A stretch of DNA of 7,135 bases, from positions 1 to 7,135 of the forward strand of contig JANYFI010000598.1 of the NCBI GenBank assembly GCA_025362765.1, in the 5' to 3' direction. This DNA comes from Ferruginibacter sp. Its GTDB lineage: Bacteria > Bacteroidota > Bacteroidia > Chitinophagales > Chitinophagaceae. The notes under the pieces are model-generated. The model had not been told where the DNA came from. It saw only the letters and a list, made by a program, of their open reading frames with translations, and did not search any database. The position numbers and the translations under genes were made by a program. Below are positions 1 through 5,291 of this stretch, piece after piece (position 1 is the stretch's first letter; the number at the start of each line of letters is the position of its first letter).

Positions 1-2077
1 CTTGAGTGGTAATACACCGATAAAAAAGGCCACCAAACACTGGTACCTGCCATTGAACAGGCATGAAGAATTTTTAAGGAAATGGATTTTAGAAGACCAT
101 AAAACTGACTGGAAGGCAAACGTGCTTGGGCAGTGTAAAAGCTGGCTGGATGCAGGGTTGATGCCAAGGGCAGTGACGAGGGATTTGGATTGGGGTATAA
201 AAGTTCCGGTCCCCCCACCCCCCAAAGGGGGGATTTTGGAGCCTGATGAATCAGATGCTCCTTTTGATTATGAAACAGCCGATCCTGTTTTGTATGGTTT
301 GCTAAAGGAATTTGTAAAGCAATATCGAAGCCAGCCAACGGATGCTGAAATTGCTTTGTGGCAAATGTTGAGAGGTAAAAAATTGGAGGGTTACAAGTTT
401 AGAAGGGAGCACATTATTGGTGAGTATATTGCGGATTTTGTGTGCCTGCCGAAAAAATTAATTATTGAGGTGGACGGCCTGATTCACCAGTTGCCGGAAA
501 ACAAAGCAAGTGATGCCGTAAGAACCGCTTGGTTAAAGAGCAAAGGCTTTGAGGTAATAAGATTCACAAATGAGGAAGTGTTACAAAATACCGACAACAC
601 AGTAAAATCAATAGCCAATAAATTAAATACGCTTCCAGATGAAGTGAAATCTTCCCAAAATCCCTCCTTGGGGGGGGGCGGAAAGGTCCTCTATGTTTGG
701 TTTGATGCACCCATCGGTTATATCAGTGCCACCAAACAGTGGGCTATCGATAATGATAAAGACTGGAAGCCTTACTGGTATAATGAAGATACCAAACTGG
801 TACATTTTATAGGCAAAGACAATATTGTTTTTCATGCCATTATATTCCCGGTGATGTTGAAGCTACACGGCAATATTTTGCCAGACAATGTACCCAGCAA
901 CGAGTTTATGAACCTGGAAGGGGATAAGATGAGTACCAGCAGGGGCTGGAGCATTGAGATGGATGATTACATCAATGACTTTGTAAAAAAAGAAAATGGT
1001 GGCGACCAGATGGTAGACGCATTGCGGTATTACCTGACCGCCATTGCACCGGAAACCAAGGATAGTGAATTTACCTGGAAGGGTTTCCAGGATGCGGTAA
1101 AAGGCGAACTGGTTGATGTATTCGGGAATTTTGTAAACAGGGCTTTTGTGCTGATGCATAAATTGTGCAACGGCAAGGTGCCACCGTTGCATCCTGCCAT
1201 TATTGATGATACGGATAAAGCCATGATGGCTGACATACTCAATGCGAAAAATACCATCGCCGGGTTAATTGAAAGCTATAAATTCAGGGATGCACAATAT
1301 GAAGTAATCGACCTGGCGAGAAAAGGCAATAAATACATGCAGGAAAAACAGCCGTGGATAGTGGCGAAAAGCCTGGAAGCAAATGCGGAAGCACAACAGT
1401 CGATTGACAACTGCCTCCATATTTGTTTGCAATTAACTGCTAACCTGGCTGTATACATACATCCTTTTTTGCCCCATGCGGCCAAAAAAATGTGTTACAT
1501 GATGAAGGTAGTGGATAAGATGCTGGACTGGGAAAATGCAGGCAAACCCAACTTATTAAGTGTGGGCTACTCTTTAAGGGAGCCACAATTATTATTCAGA
1601 AAAATAGAAGATACCGAAGTAGCTGCGCAGGTAGAAAAATTGAAGATTAAAAGCGAAAAAATAAAAATGGAAAAAGAAACTAAAGAAACGTCTGAAAAAA
1701 TTGAAGCTGCTGAAACAGTTGCTTCAATCGAAATGGCAGAAGTGAAAAAGCCTGAAATTGGATTTGAAGATTTCGCAAAAATTGACTTAAAAGTAGGAAC
1801 CATCGTTGCTGCTGAGAAGGTAGCAAAGGCAGATAAATTGTTAAAGCTGGAAGTAGACTTGGGTGTTGAAGTGAGGACAATTGTAAGTGGGATAGCCATG
1901 CATTTTGATCCTGCTGCAATTGTTGGTAAACAAGTTACGGTAGTTACCAATCTTGCCCCAAGAAAAATGAGGGGAATTGAAAGCAACGGCATGATTTTAA
2001 TGGCGGAAGATGCAGATGGTAGATTGAAATTTGTGAATCCGGATGAAGCCGTTAAAAACGGTAGTGGCGTGAGTTAG
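1..2077 (+). CDS. metG: Methionyl-tRNA synthetase, 5'-partial, with an in-frame DUF559 nuclease insertion
   Basis: Cytoplasmic class I synthetase that charges tRNA-Met with methionine using ATP. The frame is open from the left edge; the TTG at position 2 is an internal Leu codon, and I estimate about 170 N-terminal residues (HIGH motif, zinc knuckle) lie outside. Counting that Leu as residue 1: catalytic-domain residues 1-69 (RDLDWG at 60-65); a foreign insert at about 70-227; the catalytic domain resumes with VWFDAPIGY at 232-240; KMSTS (KMSKS loop) at 309-313; the helical anticodon-binding domain with the conserved Trp in QPWIVAK at 452; a Lys/Glu-rich linker at about 540-583; and an Arc1p/Trbp111-type OB-fold tRNA-binding domain at about 584-691. 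Tandem TAG-TAA stops end it. The host sequence reads continuously across the insert, so the gene appears functional. Without the insert its length would fit Bacteroidota MetRS (about 700 residues). Identification is firm. Confidence 0.96.
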   Translation, partial: LSGNTPIKKATKHWYLPLNRHEEFLRKWILEDHKTDWKANVLGQCKSWLDAGLMPRAVTRDLDWGIKVPVPPPPKGGILEPDESDAPFDYETADPVLYGLLKEFVKQYRSQPTDAEIALWQMLRGKKLEGYKFRREHIIGEYIADFVCLPKKLIIEVDGLIHQLPENKASDAVRTAWLKSKGFEVIRFTNEEVLQNTDNTVKSIANKLNTLPDEVKSSQNPSLGGGGKVLYVWFDAPIGYISATKQWAIDNDKDWKPYWYNEDTKLVHFIGKDNIVFHAIIFPVMLKLHGNILPDNVPSNEFMNLEGDKMSTSRGWSIEMDDYINDFVKKENGGDQMVDALRYYLTAIAPETKDSEFTWKGFQDAVKGELVDVFGNFVNRAFVLMHKLCNGKVPPLHPAIIDDTDKAMMADILNAKNTIAGLIESYKFRDAQYEVIDLARKGNKYMQEKQPWIVAKSLEANAEAQQSIDNCLHICLQLTANLAVYIHPFLPHAAKKMCYMMKVVDKMLDWENAGKPNLLSVGYSLREPQLLFRKIEDTEVAAQVEKLKIKSEKIKMEKETKETSEKIEAAETVASIEMAEVKKPEIGFEDFAKIDLKVGTIVAAEKVAKADKLLKLEVDLGVEVRTIVSGIAMHFDPAAIVGKQVTVVTNLAPRKMRGIESNGMILMAEDADGRLKFVNPDEAVKNGSGVS
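211..239 (+). repeat. Left terminal inverted repeat of the metG insert
   Basis: Two C6 runs separated by one A are followed by AAA, a G6 run and ATTTTGG. The stretch 218-232 (CCCCCCAAAGGGGGG) is itself a perfect 6-bp hairpin with a 3-nt loop. GGGATTTTGG at 230-239 is the exact reverse complement of 655-664 at the other end of the insert, and the flanking C and G runs also pair. It encodes PPPPKGG within the MetRS frame. Confidence 0.8.
655..682 (-). repeat. Right terminal inverted repeat of the metG insert
   Basis: CCAAAATCCC (655-664) is the exact reverse complement of 230-239. It continues into TCCTT and a run of nine G (670-678), mirroring the C runs of the left end. CCCTCC...GGG forms an imperfect hairpin. 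In the MetRS frame it encodes PSLGGGGK. The same codon series (CCC TCC YTG GGR GGG) recurs at 6663-6677 in the beta-oxidation gene; over 662-688 versus 6663-6689 I count 19 of 27 identical bases. Confidence 0.8.
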
Positions 2078-2136
2078 TAATTAATATTTTTTTGTCGCCA
2101 TAGGTATTTCAATTTTACATTGTTGTGTTATTTTAA

Positions 2137-2167
2137 TTCCGCAGGGCGGAACTCACTTGTTCTTTTT
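2137..2167 (+). terminator. Weak terminator-like hairpin after metG
   Basis: The TTCCGC-AGG-GCGGAA stem lies 60 nt after the metG stop. It is followed, after about 10 nt, by a short T tract ending at 2167. The gap between stem and T tract makes it a poor intrinsic terminator, and the hairpin may simply be the edge of the structured island. Confidence 0.25.
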
Positions 2168-2320
2168 AAGCTTACGGCAACGCCTTCAAATCCGGCGGGT
2201 GTTGTTGGTTTGGTATGCGTTTGCAATCTTACCTTCGGTACCGACCACAATCGCACCCTCAGTCCGTACCCAAGTTGAATCGAATATAGCGGTCGGAACT
2301 GAAGGTCAGACCGCCGTAAG
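2137..2320. repeat. Structured intergenic island with nested inverted repeats
   Basis: This occupies most of the 317-nt gap between two converging genes, and it looks richer in G and C than the AT-rich sequence on either side. Three symmetric parts are visible. First, a perfect 6-bp hairpin at 2137-2151 (TTCCGC-AGG-GCGGAA). Second, an outer inverted pair CTTACGGC (2171-2178) and GCCGTAAG (2313-2320). Third, an inner pair at 2231-2246 and 2291-2306 matching at 14 of 16 positions. Open frames through it (for example 2128-2328 on the minus strand) resemble no protein family I know, so I do not call a gene. It could be an interspersed repeat of the species, a structured RNA, or a bidirectional termination region. 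Copy number cannot be judged from one window. Confidence 0.5.
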
Positions 2321-2394
2321 AATGACAACCATCCAAAGAAGCATGTTTATGCAAATAACAATAGGTAAAACCAAATATTTCTTTATAACTTTTT

Positions 2395-4293
2395 CTATTG
2401 TTTATTACGATAATGAGTATAGGCAGTTTGCAAAAATGCTTTCATTTGTAACACCATGCTGTCAACCTTATTCGTATACACCGCATTGTGCAGCAAATTA
2501 TTTTTTTTCTGCTTGTCTTTTAAATAATCGAAAAAATACAATGGTTTGCCTTCAACAGCGTTAAAGCCTAGCACATATTCATCATTAATGGCTTCATAAA
2601 CGGCACTGTTCATACGGGCGAAAACTGTTCTGTTTCTTTGCAGCGCAGTATCCGCTAAATTATTTCCGTAACTGATAATACTATCTTCTTTACCTGCAAA
2701 ATGCAGGACGGTATTCAACACATCCAGTTGACTAACCGGGCTGTTTATCTTAATTTTTTTTTCGGTTGAAGGGTCATAAATAAATATGGGAATTCTGAAC
2801 CCGCCGGTTTCATCAATGCGGAAATTCTGTATATCCGGATCGGCCCAGTGATCCGCACAAAAAATAAACACCGTGTTGTTGTACCAATCTTTTGTAGCGG
2901 CATCTTTAAAAAACGTCTGCAGGCAATCATTGTAATATTGCATGGTCTTCATTGGCGGCGTAGTATTCTGCAATGGATATTTGTCAACAAAAGATTTTGG
3001 CAAATCATTGGGGTAATGAGTGGAAATATTGTATTGCACGGCAAAAAATGGTTGTTGCATAGTTGCCAGTTTATGTTGCAAAAACGATAGCACATATTCA
3101 TCGTGCAATCCCATACTATGTTTCTCCATCTGCTGGTAACCGGGAATGTCTGTCATGCAATAATAGTGTTGAATACCGAGCCATTTGCAACATTGGGCAA
3201 ATCCCATGTCATCGTAATTATCCCCGATAAAAAAAGAGGAACCGTAGCCGTTGCCGGCCAATGTTTTTCCAATGTTTGTACGGTTGATGGAAGTATAACC
3301 GGAATGGTACAAAGGAATATCGGTTAAAGTTGGAAGGCCGGCAAGTATAGCCGTGATTCCTTTGTTGGAATTATAGGAATAACTGTAAGCATTGTTGAAA
3401 AAAGTACTTTTATTTACCAGGCTGTCAACAAAAGGCATAGCTACTTTATACCTGCTGCCGCTGTCAAAAAAATCATAGGGCACACTTTCCATGATAAACA
3501 ACACAATGTTTTTTTTAGCGCCGCTAACCGGGTTGTTTTTTTTTTGAATAGAAAATAACGTCTCCATTTGCCGCGTAGTCATATAATTGGCAACAGGTAG
3601 AGCCGACTCGTTTTTTCGGTACAAAGAATATAAAAAAGTATGAAAGGAATTTTGCGCCAGTGGCAATTGCACGGCTTCCACCTGGGTTAACGGGTAAGTG
3701 GGTACAAACTTTTTGGTACCAGTAAAAACAAACAAAACTGTAAAAATAATCAGCGTAGTAATCAATGGAATAAAACGATCACCGGCTAACCGTTGTGCTG
3801 TAATTTTATAAAGGCTGCCATAAACAAGCCACGCTATACCACCTGAAGAAATCGCTATTGTCAATGCAAGCAGCATGGGCTTGTAGCTTGCATGTAGAAA
3901 AGGATTGCGCAACACATACAACAGATCAGCATCGGCCCTTTGCAGGTGAAAGCGGTAATAAAAAATATCTGCCACATTCAATACAATCAGCAGGGTTATT
4001 GCTACGCTAAACACTATCAACACCGGAACTTTAATCCATTTTTTTCTAAGCAGTGTGTCGGCTAATAAAAGCAACAATAAAAAAGGAAGGTAAATTAGTA
4101 CAATGCAAAACGTATCATACAGCAACGACCATTTTATCAACTGAAGTGTATTATTGATACCACTAACTGACCAGCCGTTGGCCACGCGGTAATTATAAAA
4201 AAAGAAAACACATTTTAAAGCGCTTAGTAAAATAAGTAGCTTTGAAAAAAACAACCAGGCGGTTTTTTCAGAAATGTTTTTTACAGTAAACAA
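2395..4293 (-). CDS. LTA synthase/sulfatase-family membrane phosphotransferase-like protein
   Basis: 632 residues with the layout of the LtaS-like branch of the alkaline-phosphatase/sulfatase fold. There are five predicted membrane helices (about 14-32, 57-79, 89-110, 138-158, 173-191), a linker, and a catalytic domain from about 260 that would face the periplasm. Active-site landmarks: E269 in FIMESV; S309 in YNSNKG-ITAIL, the position of the Thr nucleophile of relatives (typically TDKG-xxAIL); H426 in NISTHYPN; and D481/H482 in CADHW. Family members transfer phosphoglycerol or related groups onto envelope polymers, or cleave esters; the substrate here is unknown. The start is TTG at 4293, fixed by an in-frame TGA immediately upstream; the next in-frame ATG is Met140, past three helices. 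No clear Shine-Dalgarno is seen. It is divergent from the phosphodiesterase-like gene and convergent with metG. Family call strong, substrate open. Confidence 0.85.
   Translation of the reverse strand: MFTVKNISEKTAWLFFSKLLILLSALKCVFFFYNYRVANGWSVSGINNTLQLIKWSLLYDTFCIVLIYLPFLLLLLLADTLLRKKWIKVPVLIVFSVAITLLIVLNVADIFYYRFHLQRADADLLYVLRNPFLHASYKPMLLALTIAISSGGIAWLVYGSLYKITAQRLAGDRFIPLITTLIIFTVLFVFTGTKKFVPTYPLTQVEAVQLPLAQNSFHTFLYSLYRKNESALPVANYMTTRQMETLFSIQKKNNPVSGAKKNIVLFIMESVPYDFFDSGSRYKVAMPFVDSLVNKSTFFNNAYSYSYNSNKGITAILAGLPTLTDIPLYHSGYTSINRTNIGKTLAGNGYGSSFFIGDNYDDMGFAQCCKWLGIQHYYCMTDIPGYQQMEKHSMGLHDEYVLSFLQHKLATMQQPFFAVQYNISTHYPNDLPKSFVDKYPLQNTTPPMKTMQYYNDCLQTFFKDAATKDWYNNTVFIFCADHWADPDIQNFRIDETGGFRIPIFIYDPSTEKKIKINSPVSQLDVLNTVLHFAGKEDSIISYGNNLADTALQRNRTVFARMNSAVYEAINDEYVLGFNAVEGKPLYFFDYLKDKQKKNNLLHNAVYTNKVDSMVLQMKAFLQTAYTHYRNKQ
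4237..4244 (+). promoter_or_regulatory. Candidate -7 element for the plus-strand phosphodiesterase-like gene
   Basis: TAGCTTTG fits TAnnTTTG and would give a leader of roughly 60 nt before the ATG at 4309. It lies inside the 5' coding part of the opposing gene. A matching -33 TTG is not obvious, so this is a pattern match only. Confidence 0.3.
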
Positions 4294-4308
4294 TCAGCGT
4301 TCTGTTAA

Positions 4309-5109
4309 ATGAAAAAAAATAGCTTTATACTCAACAAATATACACTGTCGCTGCTCATATTACTGTTATGCCTTGGTGTTGATATTATTTTGCATAAGGG
4401 GATGAGCCGCGTGATGCTTCCGAAATCATTTACTATCAACCGCAGCCCGCAAATAATTGCACGCTGTGATAATCCGCTGATTATATCTCATAAAAGATGG
4501 AAGAAAGCAGTGAACACGGCACAAAAAATGGAACTGGTGGACGCAGATGCCGCAGGCTTGGAAATGGATGTATATTTTGATACGGTGAAAAATGTATTAC
4601 AAACATATCATGATTCCTCTGAGCTAAAACGTCCTTTTGTGGAAGATGTTTTAAACGTGTACCAGGCCCGCAGGTTAACCGCATCTATTTGGCTGGATTT
4701 TAAAAATCTTACTCCGGCAAACGAAAAAAAATCACTGGCGTATATATCATTATTGAGGCAGAGATACCAGCTTCAACACAAATTAATTATTGAATCTCAC
4801 GTGCCGCAGAGTTTGTCGGCTTTTTGCGACAGCGGTTTCTTCACCAGTTATTATACACCCTTTTTTAATCCCTACCAGCTTACAGAAAAAGAAATTTCCC
4901 AGGCGATTGACACCATTGCAGTCAACCTGAAAAAGTATCCGGCCAGCGCTTTGTCCGGCTATTATTTTCAATATCCACTGCTTAAAAAATTCTTTCCCAA
5001 TTACCCTATTTTGATCTGGGCTGAAACTGACCGGTTTAGTTTTGTGAGTACTGTTTTCAATCACTCCATTGCCAATGATCCAGACGTGAAGATTGTGCTG
5101 TATCCCTGA
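4309..5109 (+). CDS. Membrane-anchored PLC-like phosphodiesterase (GDPD- or FAM151-like)
   Basis: 266 residues. The N-terminus is MKK followed by a hydrophobic helix (about 11-28) with no good lipobox, suggesting a signal anchor and a periplasmic domain. The rest resembles the glycerophosphodiesterase-type TIM barrel: ISHKR with H61, N69 in a helix, GLEMDV with E85 and D87, TYHD with H101/D102, SIWLDFKN with D130/K132, and LIIES with E162. These correspond to the His, Glu-x-Asp and His-Asp metal and catalytic residues of GDPD enzymes, which hydrolyse glycerophosphodiesters. The LDFKN stretch also recalls the related FAM151/menorin group, so the exact subfamily is open. HKR replaces the usual HRG. 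The ATG at 4309 is 15 nt from the TTG of the divergent LTA-synthase-like gene, which hints at a shared envelope role (inference). No Shine-Dalgarno is seen. Confidence 0.6.
   Translation: MKKNSFILNKYTLSLLILLLCLGVDIILHKGMSRVMLPKSFTINRSPQIIARCDNPLIISHKRWKKAVNTAQKMELVDADAAGLEMDVYFDTVKNVLQTYHDSSELKRPFVEDVLNVYQARRLTASIWLDFKNLTPANEKKSLAYISLLRQRYQLQHKLIIESHVPQSLSAFCDSGFFTSYYTPFFNPYQLTEKEISQAIDTIAVNLKKYPASALSGYYFQYPLLKKFFPNYPILIWAETDRFSFVSTVFNHSIANDPDVKIVLYP
4335..4342 (-). promoter_or_regulatory. Candidate -7 element for the minus-strand sulfatase-like gene
   Basis: Read on the minus strand this is TATATTTG, an exact match to the Bacteroidota -7 consensus TAnnTTTG. It would give a leader of about 35 nt to the TTG start at 4293. 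I see no convincing -33 TTG at the right distance. The site lies inside the first codons of the divergent gene. Confidence 0.35.
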
Positions 5110-5146
5110 ACTAAGAGCTTTTATTTTTCTCATAATTTTAAATTGT

Positions 5147-5154
5147 TACCTTCG
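5147..5154 (+). promoter_or_regulatory. Possible -7 element upstream of the beta-oxidation gene
   Basis: TACCTTCG differs by one base from TAnnTTTG and would give a leader of about 130 nt. A second one-mismatch candidate is TTTATTTG, within 5220-5230. Neither has a convincing -33 partner. The rest of 5110-5291 shows no gene and no strong hairpin. An A-rich stretch (5281-5288) just before the ATG at 5292 fits Bacteroidota-style initiation without a Shine-Dalgarno. Confidence 0.2.
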
Positions 5155-5291
5155 AAGTATAAATAGTTGTTTAACTAACTAATTGGTACATTACGAATAG
5201 TAAAAGGGAAGTTTTGCAGGATTTATTTGCTTGTAAAAGGTCGAATGTCTTCCTGGGGTTTTTCAATTGCTGATCGGACTAAAAAAAACAT

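Larger units (their letters stand above)
209..682 (+). mobile_element. DUF559 nuclease element inserted in frame inside metG
   Basis: About 158 codons between MetRS residues KVPV and KVLYVWFDAP have no place in MetRS, where relatives carry only a short spacer. The core (about 284-631, residues 95-210) is a full DUF559 domain, a Vsr-like endonuclease family. It shows PTDAE with E116, the YKFRRE motif (131-136), IADF with D145, LIIEVDG with E156 and D158, H162, and the C-terminal GFEVIRFTNEEV block. All the acidic and basic residues expected of an active PD-(D/E)XK-type site seem present. The ends are G/C-run inverted repeats (separate entries). There is no stop, no internal start with a ribosome site, and no intein or intron splice signature, so the domain is probably translated as part of MetRS. 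Mobility is inferred from the boundary repeats and from the related short repeat at 6662; the domain identity is well supported. Confidence 0.85.

Noticed and set aside
2..4. TTG at the left edge as the start of metG
   Set aside because: The sequence there is mid-domain MetRS; the HIGH motif and zinc knuckle must lie upstream, so the gene is simply cut by the window.
209..682. Intein or intron interpretation of the metG insert
   Set aside because: No Cys/Ser first residue, no terminal His-Asn followed by Cys/Ser/Thr, no LAGLIDADG or HINT blocks, and no group I or II RNA landmarks. The frame is continuous.
623..1992. Minus-strand open frames across metG
   Set aside because: They are antisense to conserved MetRS and tRNA-binding domain sequence and have no recognisable motifs.
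2128..2564. Open frames in the metG-sulfatase gap (minus 2128-2328, plus 2157-2564)
   Set aside because: Composition and content resemble no protein family I know. The plus-strand frame overlaps the true sulfatase-like gene, and the region is better explained by inverted repeats.
2848..3327. Plus-strand open frames inside the LTA-synthase-like gene
   Set aside because: They are opposite-strand shadows; the minus-strand frame carries all the family motifs.
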